Source: an uncultured Pirellulales bacterium (GTDB taxonomy: Bacteria > Planctomycetota > Planctomycetia > Pirellulales > Thermoguttaceae). From it: a stretch of DNA of 64,000 bases. Of the stretch, positions 27,756 through 37,076 are shown piece after piece. Location: positions 92,993 through 156,992 of the forward strand of contig CALLPE010000024.1 of the NCBI GenBank assembly GCA_938015445.1, read 5' to 3'. Numbering within the stretch: position 1 is the first letter of the stretch; every line of letters starts with the position of its first letter. The position numbers were made by a program, and so were the translations under genes. Below the pieces are notes generated by a model. The model made no database searches and was not told the origin of the DNA. It was given only the letters and a program-made list of their open reading frames with translations.

Positions 27756-29624
27756 GTGATACAGGAATCCGAAATCGCCGTTAAGTTCCATCCCAGCGGA
27801 AGAACCGTCTTCGTGCTGGTCGGCACCAAATTGTACGAGGCGGCTGCGGCCGCTGGACTGGTGTTGGAACAGCCTTGCGGAGGCCAGGGGTTGTGCGGGA
27901 AGTGTCGCGCGATCGTACGCCATGGCGCTGCCCCACCGACGCCCAGCGAACATCGATTCTTTTCGGCCGAAGAACTTGCCGCCGGTTGGCGACTGGCATG
28001 TCAGACGCAGCTCCTTCAGCCGTCGGAAGTGGAAGTGCCCGGCGAATCGCTGGTCGGCCATGCACACAAAATACTCACACAAGCTTCGCCGCAGGCTGTG
28101 GCTGGGGACGATCCGCCGGTCCGCAAACTGCTCGTGGAAATGGCCCCACCCCGCCGTGGCAGCGATGAGCCAGATGTGGTCCGCCTGACGAGCGCTTTGG
28201 ACGCGCAGTCTGATGTGTACGTTCCGCTGGGGTTGATGCGCGAGCTGCCCGCGCGGCTGCGGCAGGCGAGCTTTTGCGGCACCGCCGTGCTGGCCGGCGA
28301 GCGGTTGTTGGATTTCCAGCCCGGCGACACTACCGCTTCCTGCTATGCGGTGGCGACCGACGTGGGCACCACCACGTTGGTCAGCGCGCTGGTGGATACT
28401 GTCACCGGCGAGGAGCGAGCCGTTGCGGCGCAACTAAATCCCCAGGCCCGTTACGGCGACGACGTACTGTCCCGTATAGTCTTCGCTCGCGACAACCCGC
28501 GTGGACTTGCAGAACTTCAGCAGTGCGTGGTGGCAGCAATCGACCAGTTGATCGGGCAGTTATGCGCCGAGGCAGGTGTGCGGCGCGACGAGATTTTTCA
28601 ATTGACCTTTTCCGGCAACACCACCATGCAACACCTGCTGTGTGCTATTGATCCGCAGTACCTTGCCGTAGTGCCATTTGTGCCTGTACTTGGGCCGGGT
28701 GTCGAGTTGGCCGCCGCCGAGTTGGGCTTCGATGTGCATCCCCAAGCCAGAGCATACCTCATGCCGGTTATCGGCGGATTCGTCGGCGGCGACACAGTGG
28801 CCGGCATACTTGCCACCGGGCTGGCAGATGCCCAACAGCCCACGCTGCTGGTCGACATCGGCACCAACGGCGAGATAGTTGTTTGCGCCGGCGGCAAACT
28901 GTGGGCGGCATCCACGGCCGCGGGCCCGGCATTCGAGGGGGCGCGCATTTCTCGCGGCATGCGTGGCAGCATCGGGGCGATCGAAAAAGTGGTTTACGAC
29001 GGCCAATTGCGAATCAACGTCATCGGAAACGTCCGCCCAAAGGGATTGTGCGGCTCCGGATTGATCGATGCGGCCGCGGAACTGTTGCGGCACGGGCTGC
29101 TTGCTCCAAGCGGAAAACTGCTTTCCGGCACGCAACTGCCGGCCCACCTGCCGCCGGATCTGGTCCGCCGTGTTGTAGAGCAGGACGGCCAGCCAGCCTT
29201 CATGTTGGCCAGCGAAGAAGAAACGGCCGATGGTCAGCCGATACTGCTGACCCAGCAGGACATTCGCCAGTTGCAACTTGCCACGGGAGCGATACGCGCC
29301 GGGGTAACGTTGCTGTTGCATCGGGCCGGTTTGCAGCCCAGCCAGTTGCAAGCGGTGCTGCTGGCAGGCGGTTTCGGCAACTTCATCCGGCGTAGCAATG
29401 CGCAGCGCATCGGCTTGCTCCCGCCACAGATCGAGCGGCGGCGCATCCGATACCAGGGAAACACTTCGCTAGCCGGGGCGCGGTTAGCGGCCATGTCGCT
29501 TCAGGCGCGGCAAGTGGCCGAGCAGATCGCGCGGCAGGTAGAGCATGTCGACCTGTCCACCGACCCGGCTTTCCACAGTACCTTTGCTGCCTCGATGATC
29601 TTTCCCGAATCATGCGAATCGTGA
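27756..29624 (+). CDS. RACo-like [2Fe-2S]/ASKHA protein (DUF4445), putative corrinoid-protein reactivator
   Basis: The 622-residue protein starts at a GTG (27756) without a good ribosome site. Its first 95 residues form a plant-type ferredoxin domain with ligands C41, C47, C50 (CGGQGLCGKC) and C82 (RLACQTQ). After a linker, the ASKHA-type ATPase part begins around residue 205 (ATDVGTTTLVSALVD) and includes LVDIGTNGEIVVC, STAAGPAFEGARISRGMRG and a closing AVLLAGGFGNFI. This layout matches RACo/RamA proteins, which use ATP and a low-potential electron to reduce inactive cob(II)alamin of corrinoid methyltransferases. No methyltransferase or corrinoid protein gene is nearby, so the partner is unknown. 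It follows the LysR gene by 19 bases and is probably co-transcribed. Confidence 0.85.
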   Translation: MIQESEIAVKFHPSGRTVFVLVGTKLYEAAAAAGLVLEQPCGGQGLCGKCRAIVRHGAAPPTPSEHRFFSAEELAAGWRLACQTQLLQPSEVEVPGESLVGHAHKILTQASPQAVAGDDPPVRKLLVEMAPPRRGSDEPDVVRLTSALDAQSDVYVPLGLMRELPARLRQASFCGTAVLAGERLLDFQPGDTTASCYAVATDVGTTTLVSALVDTVTGEERAVAAQLNPQARYGDDVLSRIVFARDNPRGLAELQQCVVAAIDQLIGQLCAEAGVRRDEIFQLTFSGNTTMQHLLCAIDPQYLAVVPFVPVLGPGVELAAAELGFDVHPQARAYLMPVIGGFVGGDTVAGILATGLADAQQPTLLVDIGTNGEIVVCAGGKLWAASTAAGPAFEGARISRGMRGSIGAIEKVVYDGQLRINVIGNVRPKGLCGSGLIDAAAELLRHGLLAPSGKLLSGTQLPAHLPPDLVRRVVEQDGQPAFMLASEEETADGQPILLTQQDIRQLQLATGAIRAGVTLLLHRAGLQPSQLQAVLLAGGFGNFIRRSNAQRIGLLPPQIERRRIRYQGNTSLAGARLAAMSLQARQVAEQIARQVEHVDLSTDPAFHSTFAASMIFPESCES

Positions 29625-29845
29625 TCGACGACGCACGCCGTGCAGCAAAATCACTCGCCCGGCAGATGTTAATCCGACAGCGCCGAGTGGTGTCAACATC
29701 CTGATTAGCATCGAAACTCAAGGCGGAAAAGGTGGAATGGAGAAAATGCAAGGTCGAAAACCGATGTGTTGTCTTCTTTTTACCAGCAGCCGCGACTTAG
29801 CGCTGTTCTATTAAGCCCGGTGGCAGTGGCCGCTGCAACAAACCC

Positions 29846-31567
29846 ATGAACAACACTCCGCTGTGCAAACGCCGACGTCTTTCGGTGTGGGTAGCGGCCA
29901 CGGTGTTTGCGGCGGTTTGCTTGCTGGCGTGGCACTGGTCGCATGGGCGTCCGGCGGCAGCGGCCCCGTGGATAAGCATCCTTCCGCCGCTGCTGGCGAT
30001 CAGCATGGCCCTGGCCACAAACAGAGTAATAGCGTCGCTGTTTGCGGCAGTGCTGCTGGGCGGAGTGCTGATTGCCCGTGAGTCATCGTCTAGCCTGTGG
30101 GCCGCGATCCCGGTCGGTTTGTGGCACGCTGGGCGGACGATCGGCGGCACGGTCATCCCCGCCGACTACGATTTCACGAATCTGCAAATCCTAGCTTTCG
30201 TGGTGCTGATGATGGCCACCTTGGGGGTAATGCTGGCGTCAGGCGGCTTGCAAGCAGTGGCTCAGTGGCTATCTGGTTACGCGCGCTCGCGTCGTTCCAC
30301 GCAGTTGATGACCGTCTTGCTGGGCTTGATAGTGTTCATCGACGATTACGCCAACACGATGATCGTCGGTCCGACGATGCGGCCGCTCAGCGATCGTCAC
30401 CGTATCAGCCGCGAGAAGCTAGCTTTTCTGGTCGACGCCACGGCTGCCCCCATTGCTGGGTTGGCGGTAGTTAGCACGTGGATCGGCTACGAAGTCGGCC
30501 TGCTAGGTCAACAGGCCGCCGCTCTCCAACTCGACCGCGACGGCTACAGCATCTTCTTCGACGCCATCGGCTTTCGCCTGTATTGTTTGGGCATGATCAG
30601 CTTTCTGCTGTGGAATGTGCTGACCGGGCAGGACTTCGGCCCCATGGCCACAGCCGAGCGACGCGCACGCCAACTGGGCAAGCCCCTTGCCGACAACGCC
30701 AGGGTGCCCGGCGCGAAGATGCTCTGGGCCGCCTCCTCGGTCTCGGATGCACCGCTGCGCGCTTGGGCCGGACTAGCGCCTATCCTGGCGGTATTGCTGT
30801 TCTTCCTGGGCGGATTGTGGATCGACGGTGGCGGCCTGGCAGCCCTGCAAGCCGATTGGCTCTCGCTGGCCCGACCGGCGGTGTGGCGCCACGCCCTTAG
30901 CACCGCCGACAAGAATCTGCTGTTGACTTTGGCCGCTTCAATCGGGCTGGCAGCCGCATGGCTGATGGCCTTGACGCTTGCGCGGATAGCATTTCGCCAT
31001 GCACTACAAGCCACCCTTCGCGGCTTGCTGGCCGCGATGTTGCCCGTAACAATACTAGTGCTTGCTTGGTCGCTGAACAGTTGCTGCGGGCAGTTGCGCA
31101 CCGGACAGTACTTGGCCGACATGCTCACCGGAGTGATTACTCCCGGACTGTATCCGCCGGTGGTTTTCGTGGTAGCTTGCCTGGCCGCTGTTTCGATGGG
31201 TACCAGTTGGGGCACCATGGGCATATTGATTCCCATAGCCTTGCCAGTTGCTGTCGCGTTGGACGGAGGAGTTTACGGCCGCGTGACCGTGCTAGCCGCT
31301 GCGGCAATTCTCGATGGCGCTATATTCGGCGACCACTGCTCGCCGATCTCGGATACGACTATCCTCAGCTCGGCGGCTTCCTCGTGCGATCACATGGCCC
31401 ATGTGCGCACCCAGGCTCCTTACAGCCTATTGGTGGCTGCGCTGGCACTGGTGCTGGGATACATCCCTGCCGCACAAGGCGCGCCGTGGTGGTTGGGCCT
31501 GTGCGCCGTCACCGCCGCCAGCGGGGTGGTGTTCGGTGGCTTAGCGCTGCTACGCCGAAAGGGCTAA
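29846..31567 (+). CDS. Na+/H+ antiporter, NhaC family
   Basis: The 573-residue protein is built almost entirely of hydrophobic segments (a dozen or so), with FIDDYANTMIVGPTMRPLSD near the middle of the chain, GTSWGTMGILIPIALPVA and DGAIFGDHCSPISDTTIL near the C-terminus. These charged and Asp/His-containing stretches are typical of NhaC-type transporters. It would exchange Na+ for protons, or possibly a small acid, across the inner membrane. It follows the RACo-like gene by about 220 bases on the same strand but its functional tie to it is not evident. Confidence 0.85.
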   Translation: MNNTPLCKRRRLSVWVAATVFAAVCLLAWHWSHGRPAAAAPWISILPPLLAISMALATNRVIASLFAAVLLGGVLIARESSSSLWAAIPVGLWHAGRTIGGTVIPADYDFTNLQILAFVVLMMATLGVMLASGGLQAVAQWLSGYARSRRSTQLMTVLLGLIVFIDDYANTMIVGPTMRPLSDRHRISREKLAFLVDATAAPIAGLAVVSTWIGYEVGLLGQQAAALQLDRDGYSIFFDAIGFRLYCLGMISFLLWNVLTGQDFGPMATAERRARQLGKPLADNARVPGAKMLWAASSVSDAPLRAWAGLAPILAVLLFFLGGLWIDGGGLAALQADWLSLARPAVWRHALSTADKNLLLTLAASIGLAAAWLMALTLARIAFRHALQATLRGLLAAMLPVTILVLAWSLNSCCGQLRTGQYLADMLTGVITPGLYPPVVFVVACLAAVSMGTSWGTMGILIPIALPVAVALDGGVYGRVTVLAAAAILDGAIFGDHCSPISDTTILSSAASSCDHMAHVRTQAPYSLLVAALALVLGYIPAAQGAPWWLGLCAVTAASGVVFGGLALLRRKG

Positions 31568-31979
31568 GGCATGTTACGTGAGGAAAAGTCGTTCGCAGCG
31601 CGGTCGCTAGCCGACACACCGGCCAGCCGCTGCCGCAAGCAATGGCGGCGCACGTCGATTATCTACTACTGGCCAGGCTCGGTGTGGAAGCAGGCTGTGT
31701 GTCAGCCGACGGCGTTAAAAATAAGGCGACTGCGGTGGGCATAAGCCAGCAGCGTTAGAAATACTTGGCAGCGATGAAAATAAGATGGCAACCGTGAAAA
31801 TAAGATGGCAGAGATGAAAGTGTGGCGGCAACGACTGCACCAACCGGCGCAACAGCAGTCTCTTGGAGGTCAAGCAAGCTCCGATGGGCGAACCACCCGC
31901 AGTCAACTCTTCCCTATTGCCGCCAGGGGGAACTAAAATGTATGGTGTTGGTGCCTGAATGACCCTGCGGAGGCCGATT
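31568..31979. other. Intergenic region with 20-bp repeats before rsfS
   Basis: The roughly 410 bases have no gene-like frame. They include degenerate 20-bp tandem units (listed separately) and the leader of rsfS. A GGAGG at 31969-31973 sits 6 bases before the GTG at 31980. Confidence 0.6.
31767..31826. repeat. Three 20-bp degenerate tandem repeats
   Basis: Units 31767-31786, 31787-31806 and 31807-31826 each begin with GGCA followed by a segment like GCGATGAAAATAAGAT. A weaker copy lies just upstream (31746-31766). Function is unknown. Confidence 0.75.
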
Positions 31980-32390
31980 GTGAGCAAAACTCCCGTGCAA
32001 AGTACAGCACCTTCTGTTGCCGATAAGCGACTGGACGACCACTCACTAGCGCTGAAAAGGGCATTGGCCGCCGCCAGTACGGCGGCCGATAATCGGGGCC
32101 AAGACATCTGCGTGCTGGACATGCGCGGGCTGAGCGACATGTTCGATTTCTTTGTACTGGTCAGCGGAACCAGCCGTCGCCAATTGCACGCCATGAGCGA
32201 GGAGATCGACCGGGTTCTTACCCAACAGTGGGGCGAGCAGCGTCTGGGAATCGAAGGATACGAGGAGAGCCGCTGGATTTTGCTCGATTACGGCGACGTG
32301 GTCGTTCACCTGTTCGACCCCGACACCCGCGCTTACTACGCTCTGGAAGATTTGTGGGCGCACGCCAAGCGAGTTCCGCTTTCCCTCTGA
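31980..32390 (+). CDS. rsfS: Ribosomal silencing factor RsfS
   Basis: The 136-residue protein is in the RsfS/DUF143 family: LDMRGLSDMFDFFVLVSGTSRRQL, then WILLDYGDVVVHLFDP and a final YYALEDLWAHAKRV are its hallmark blocks. It binds ribosomal protein L14 and blocks joining of the subunits when nutrients run low. The start is set at GTG 31980, because GGAGG ends 6 bases before it, rather than at an in-frame ATG 21 bases upstream that has no ribosome site. It lies upstream of argS on the same strand. Confidence 0.93.
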   Translation: MSKTPVQSTAPSVADKRLDDHSLALKRALAAASTAADNRGQDICVLDMRGLSDMFDFFVLVSGTSRRQLHAMSEEIDRVLTQQWGEQRLGIEGYEESRWILLDYGDVVVHLFDPDTRAYYALEDLWAHAKRVPLSL

Positions 32391-32746
32391 CCGGGCAACG
32401 CAACCGCCGGAGCGCTATTGCCACCGCGGCACAATCTGGGCGCACTGATTGTCGGAAGCTTACCGCCCCATTATCGGAACCCTAACGGGTGATTATCACA
32501 AGCCCAATGCGTGATTATCGGAATCTACCGCTGATTGCGTGAATCTCGACCGCTGATCGTGCTAAGCTCAACCGCTGATTGTCGTAAACTCACCGCAAGG
32601 TGTAAGCTAGCCGCAGGGTATAAGCTAATCGCAGGGTATAACCTAACCACAAGCTGTAACTTAACCACAGGGCATAAGCTAACCGCACGGCGTTGGCTGA
32701 CCGCAGGTCTTAATTTCGCCGGCGTTCAACTGGAAAAACTTGATTG
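32391..32746. other. rsfS-argS gap filled with degenerate repeats
   Basis: This 356-base gap is largely made of repeat units of about 18-24 bases (see the separate entry). No gene is seen, and no T-box or other known tRNA-responsive leader was recognised before argS. Confidence 0.6.
32528..32718. repeat. Tandem repeat array upstream of argS (21-22 bp grading into 18 bp)
   Basis: Three units of 21-22 bases (32528-32549, 32550-32571, 32572-32592) begin with CCGCTGAT. They pass into seven units of 18 bases (32593-32610, 32611-32628, 32629-32646, 32647-32664, 32665-32682, 32683-32700, 32701-32718) with the consensus CCGCAGGGTATAAGCTAA. Looser copies extend back to about 32440. The units are imperfect, so the array is old or drifting. 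The array ends 28 bases before the argS start. Confidence 0.85.
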
Positions 32747-34576
32747 ATGCGAAGAGTTTGTATGGGTATTCTTCCGGAACTGAAACATCGATTTCGCAAC
32801 GCGCTGGCGGGATTCACCAATGCACCCGAGGAACTGCTTGACCAAGTGCGCCGCACTCAGGATGCGCGCTTTGGCGATTACCAGGCCAATTTCGCCATGC
32901 CATTGGGAAAACAATTGGGCCGACCGCCGCGAGAAGTAGCAGCCGAAGTAGTCGCCCGACTAGACGTGGCCGATATGTGCCATCGGCCGGAAATCGCCGG
33001 GCCGGGGTTTATAAACCTGCGGCTGCGCGAGCAATGGCTGTCGGAACGCTTGATCGAAGCGGTCTGCGACCCGCGTTTGGGCGTCTCGGTCGAGGCCCAA
33101 CCGCGCACGATTGTCATCGACTATTCGGCGCCCAATGTGGCCAAGCCCATGCACGTGGGACACATCCGCTCGACGGTCATCGGCGACGCGCTGTGTCGCA
33201 TTCTGCGTTTTCTGGGGCATCGGGTGATCAGCGACAACCACATCGGCGACTGGGGTACCCAGTTCGGCATGATCATCTACGGCTACAAGCACTTCTTAGA
33301 CGCCGAGGCGTTTGCCCAAGCCCCTATTCGGGAACTGTCGCGTTTGTACCGCTTGGTGCGAAGGCTGATGGACTACCAGGGAGCCGAACGGGATGAGCAG
33401 GATGGCATCGAGGACAGCGCACAAGACGATCGGCTGGGGGAGCTTTCGGCTCAGCACCCGAACATCAACGCTCGTGTGTTGCACGAGACGGCCAAGCTGC
33501 ACGCCGGGGATGCAGAAAACGTAGCCCTATGGCGGAAGTTCATGCCGATATGTTTGCGGGAAATCGACCGTATTTACGCCCGGCTGGGAGTAAGTTTCGA
33601 TTACACGCTGGGCGAAAGCTATTACAACGACCGGCTGCCGGGCTTGGTCGAAGAGCTGATACGCCGTGGTATCGCCAGGGAAAGCGAAGGAGCGACCGCC
33701 ATCTTCTTCGACCATCCGAAGACGCCGATGCTCATTCGCAAGCAAGATGGGGCCTTTCTGTATGCCACCACCGACTTGGCGACGCTCCAGTACCGCATGG
33801 AAACATTCCGGCCCGACACCATACTGTACGTGGTCGATCACCGCCAAAGTTTGCACTTCGAGCAGTTGTTCGCCGCTGCCCGACTGATGGGCTACACAGG
33901 TGTGGAACTGAAACACGTGCGTTTCGGGGCGGTGCTAGGCGAGGACGGTAAACCGTTCCGCACCCGCCAAGGCGATACCGTGGAGCTAGAAGCGTTGCTC
34001 GACGAGGCGGTGGCCCGGGCCTTACAAATCGTCAGCGCCAACGACGACCAAAAGCCCGACGGCCCCGAGCTGTCGCCCGAAGCCCGCCGACGCATCGCCG
34101 AGATCGTGGGTATGGGCGCCATCAAGTATGCCGACTTATCGCAGAACCGCGAGAGCGACTATGTGTTCAGCTTCGACAAGATGCTGGCCATGAATGGCAA
34201 CACGGCTACGTATATGCAATACGCTTACGCACGGGTGCAAAGCATCTTCGCCAAAGGGGGCGTAGATGTGGAGCACTTACGCCGCTGCCCGGGGCCGATC
34301 AGCCTGGAGGCTGCCGCGGAGCGGGCGCTGGCCGTGGAACTGCTGCGTTTTTCCGAGGCCCTGGAGCTGGCCGCTGCCGATTATCGCCCGAACCATCTTA
34401 CGGCCTATCTGTTCGAACTGGCCAATCGCTATTCGACCTTCTTCGAGCAGTGTCCTGTGCTTCGCGCCGAAACGCCCCAGTTGCGACAGAGCCGATTGCT
34501 GCTGTGCGATCTGACAGCCCGTACCATCCGCAAGGGACTGGAACTGCTGGGCATCGACGTGGTAGACCGCATGTAA
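32747..34576 (+). CDS. argS: Arginyl-tRNA synthetase
   Basis: The 609-residue class I synthetase attaches arginine to its tRNA. The HIGH-type motif appears as H-V-G-H near residue 136 in KPMHVGHIRSTVIGD, and DNHIGDWGTQFGMIIYGYKH follows. The KMSKS region is replaced, as usual for ArgS, by GKPFRTRQGDTVELEALLDE. The C-terminal anticodon-binding domain closes with LCDLTARTIRKGLELLGIDVVDRM. The start at ATG 32747 is chosen; a TTG at 32744 and an ATG at 32762 are alternatives. The leader contains the tandem repeat array. Confidence 0.96.
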   Translation: MRRVCMGILPELKHRFRNALAGFTNAPEELLDQVRRTQDARFGDYQANFAMPLGKQLGRPPREVAAEVVARLDVADMCHRPEIAGPGFINLRLREQWLSERLIEAVCDPRLGVSVEAQPRTIVIDYSAPNVAKPMHVGHIRSTVIGDALCRILRFLGHRVISDNHIGDWGTQFGMIIYGYKHFLDAEAFAQAPIRELSRLYRLVRRLMDYQGAERDEQDGIEDSAQDDRLGELSAQHPNINARVLHETAKLHAGDAENVALWRKFMPICLREIDRIYARLGVSFDYTLGESYYNDRLPGLVEELIRRGIARESEGATAIFFDHPKTPMLIRKQDGAFLYATTDLATLQYRMETFRPDTILYVVDHRQSLHFEQLFAAARLMGYTGVELKHVRFGAVLGEDGKPFRTRQGDTVELEALLDEAVARALQIVSANDDQKPDGPELSPEARRRIAEIVGMGAIKYADLSQNRESDYVFSFDKMLAMNGNTATYMQYAYARVQSIFAKGGVDVEHLRRCPGPISLEAAAERALAVELLRFSEALELAAADYRPNHLTAYLFELANRYSTFFEQCPVLRAETPQLRQSRLLLCDLTARTIRKGLELLGIDVVDRM

Positions 34577-34638
34577 CCGTAGCAGGCCGGCGGTGCTTTG
34601 GCGGCGGGGGTAGTCGGGCAAGAGATTTGAGCAAATAT

Positions 34639-34670
34639 CTGGAGTTTTCGCCCGCTGGAGTTTACGCCCG
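34639..34670. repeat. 16-bp tandem duplication at the argS/pgpH convergence
   Basis: CTGGAGTTTTCGCCCG (34639-34654) is followed directly by CTGGAGTTTACGCCCG (34655-34670), differing at one base. The second copy overlaps the stop codon and last codons of the minus-strand HD phosphohydrolase gene. Confidence 0.85.
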
Positions 34671-37073
34671 CGCACCAGCCTCCTGTTCGGGGATGCCTTC
34701 TGTTGGCGAGTCGTCTGCGCGAGCTTCTTCTTTGCGCCGTTGTTTGGAAGAATCGTCTTTACGTGCTGCATCGTGACGAGAGTCGTTTTCGCGTCGTTTT
34801 TCCTCTTCGCGTCGCTTCTGTTCGGGATACTTGATCCGCCCGTGGTAAATCGAAATCAGCGACATCGCCATGCTTTTTTCCACGGTGCGCAGCTCGCGGA
34901 GCGTCAGGCCGCTTTCGTCGAACTGCCCACCGCGCAGGCGGTTCTCGGCGATTTCCCGTACCAGACTTTCGATTCGTGCCGGCGCCGGATCGACCAGGGT
35001 GCGGCTGGCGCTTTCTACCGCGTCGGCCAGCATCAGCACGGCGGCTTCTTTGGTTTGGGGACGCGGCCCCGGATAGCGGAAGGTGTTCTCGTCCACCTCC
35101 CCGCCGTTGGGATCGGACTGCCGCTGCTCGTTCGCCCGGTCGTAAAAGTACTCCACCAACGTCGTGCCGTGGTGTTGGGCAATCATGTCGATGATCGGCT
35201 GTGGCAAATGATGTTGGCGGGCCAAATCGGCGCCGTCCTTGATGTGGGCGATTATCACCAACGTGCTCATCGCCGGCACCAGTCCTTCATGCCGGCTGGC
35301 CTCGGCCCCTTGGTTTTCCACGAAATAACCAGGCTTGAGCATCTTGCCAATATCGTGGAAGTAAGCGCCGACGCGACACAACAAACCACGTGCCCCGATG
35401 CTCTCCGCCGCCGCTTCGGCTATTGCCCCGACGGTAATAGAGTGGTTGTAAGTGCTTGGCGCGCGCCGCGCCAGCTCCTGAAGCAGCGGATGCGTCACGT
35501 CGCCTAGTTCCAACAGGCTTAGATCGGTCAGCACGCCGAAGAACCGTTCCACGAACGGCAACAAGCCAGTCATCAGAAAACCTGCCGCCAGGGTCCACAT
35601 GGCGTTGCGCGCTGCATCGGTCGCCAAGGCCGCAGAAAGCGGCTGGTTGTCCAGCACACCCAGCCCGATGTGCAGCAGCGCCGCTATTCCGCCGGCGGTG
35701 ATGCCCACATAGATCAGCTTGCTGCGGGTGCGGATGCGGGTCATGTTCAGATTGCAATAGGTGGTGATCCCGGCCAAAAGCAGGAACTCCGATAATCCCT
35801 GGCCGATGGAAATGGTCACCAAAAAACTCAACACGCCGCTGAGCAATAGCGCCAGTTCCGGGCTGTAAGCAATCGACATCGTCATGCCGAACAGCAGCAG
35901 GGGAAGGATTTCGGCACGCCAGGCGTCGTCGGCGGTCCAGCGCGAAACTGCCGCCGTCAGCACGGCCAACACCAGTACCACTGCCAGCCGGCTCACTTTG
36001 TCCAGCGGCCCACGCTGTCGAAAGCGCATGTACACTCCGCACAACAGGAACAGCGCAAAACTGATCAGCACGACTGCCGCTGCCCGCAGCAGCGCTTGCC
36101 AGCGGGATCGCTCCGCCAGCCAGGCCTGATGTTCCTCGCGCAGCAGACGGACTTGCTCGGCCGTCAGCGGCACGCCGGCTTTGCCCAAATTGGCCTCGGT
36201 AGTGTACTCTAGCGTCACCGGCTGAACTTCGCGCAGGGCCTTTTCGATCGCTTCGTCGGTACGCGCTTTGTCGAGAGTGAGCGTGGGTTTCAGCCTGGGC
36301 TTGATCCAGGCGAACAACCTGTCGGCCAGAACTTGCGGCTGGAAATGCTTTCGCAGGCTCTCGCGCACCGCCGTGCCATCGCCGATCAGCACATCGGCCA
36401 CCTTGACCGTGGTTTCCAACGAGGGCAAATGGCGCGGATAAACGATGATCTCTTCCTGATTGCCGCCGCGCACCTGGTTGCTCAACCGATGCAGCAATCC
36501 GCGCTGCTCGAACGGTTTAAAGGCCTCTTCCAGCGCCCGTTCGAAACGTTGCAAATTCTCTGGACCTGCTAAAGCCGCACGGAGGATGCGAAAATGCTCT
36601 TCCTCCTCTTGGGGCGATAACGTTTGCCTGTTGCCGTCCTCCCCCAGCAGAGCGAACTGCTGCCACAACTTGGGATCGACCTCCGCCAGCTCCGACTTGG
36701 AGGCCAATTCCACCAGGGTGTTGCGCAATTGAGCACGCAATTCCACTAGCGGCAGAGGGTCCTGCACGTAGATGGTGCGTACCAGGCTCCGCTGTCGTTC
36801 CAGGGCGGCGTTAGTGGCGTCGGGCACAGCGACCGAGAAAGGTACGCGGGCCAATATGTCGTATTCCGGGGTATAACCGGTGCGGTAGGGAAAAGGCGGC
36901 TCCCACGCCCGCACTACCACGCACAGCACTATCGCCGCCACCAGGGCTAAGCCGATGCGTCCCAACACATCACGGCGGCGCAGACTGATCCATGCCCGCT
37001 CCCATTGCCCCGGAGGCAACTCCAGCGCAGCCACCCGCTCCCAACGCGTTCGCTTCTGTCCCCCTGTAGCCAT
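34662..37073 (-). CDS. pgpH: 7TM receptor-HD phosphohydrolase (PgpH/YqfF family)
   Basis: The 803-residue protein begins with one membrane segment, then a large extracytoplasmic 7TMR-HDED domain (about 60-330), seven membrane segments (about 330-505) and a cytoplasmic HD domain containing YNHSITV, AYFHDIGKM (near 570) and the later AQHHGT. In Firmicutes this family hydrolyses cyclic di-AMP. Whether this organism uses c-di-AMP cannot be read here, and no cyclase is in the window. After residue 740 comes a highly charged, repeat-like tail rich in Arg, Lys, Asp and Glu. It starts 3 bases after the phoH stop (4 nt between), so the two are co-transcribed, a widespread order. ybeY, which often follows, is not adjacent. 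Confidence 0.9.
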   Translation of the reverse strand: MATGGQKRTRWERVAALELPPGQWERAWISLRRRDVLGRIGLALVAAIVLCVVVRAWEPPFPYRTGYTPEYDILARVPFSVAVPDATNAALERQRSLVRTIYVQDPLPLVELRAQLRNTLVELASKSELAEVDPKLWQQFALLGEDGNRQTLSPQEEEEHFRILRAALAGPENLQRFERALEEAFKPFEQRGLLHRLSNQVRGGNQEEIIVYPRHLPSLETTVKVADVLIGDGTAVRESLRKHFQPQVLADRLFAWIKPRLKPTLTLDKARTDEAIEKALREVQPVTLEYTTEANLGKAGVPLTAEQVRLLREEHQAWLAERSRWQALLRAAAVVLISFALFLLCGVYMRFRQRGPLDKVSRLAVVLVLAVLTAAVSRWTADDAWRAEILPLLLFGMTMSIAYSPELALLLSGVLSFLVTISIGQGLSEFLLLAGITTYCNLNMTRIRTRSKLIYVGITAGGIAALLHIGLGVLDNQPLSAALATDAARNAMWTLAAGFLMTGLLPFVERFFGVLTDLSLLELGDVTHPLLQELARRAPSTYNHSITVGAIAEAAAESIGARGLLCRVGAYFHDIGKMLKPGYFVENQGAEASRHEGLVPAMSTLVIIAHIKDGADLARQHHLPQPIIDMIAQHHGTTLVEYFYDRANEQRQSDPNGGEVDENTFRYPGPRPQTKEAAVLMLADAVESASRTLVDPAPARIESLVREIAENRLRGGQFDESGLTLRELRTVEKSMAMSLISIYHGRIKYPEQKRREEEKRRENDSRHDAARKDDSSKQRRKEEARADDSPTEGIPEQEAGARA

Positions 37074-37076
37074 TGG

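Noticed and set aside
32528..32718. The repeat array as a CRISPR array
   Set aside because: Units are contiguous and variable; no conserved repeat with unique spacers of constant size exists.
32391..32746. T-box or other tRNA-responsive leader before argS
   Set aside because: No T-box core sequence or terminator hairpin was recognised; the region is explained by repeats.
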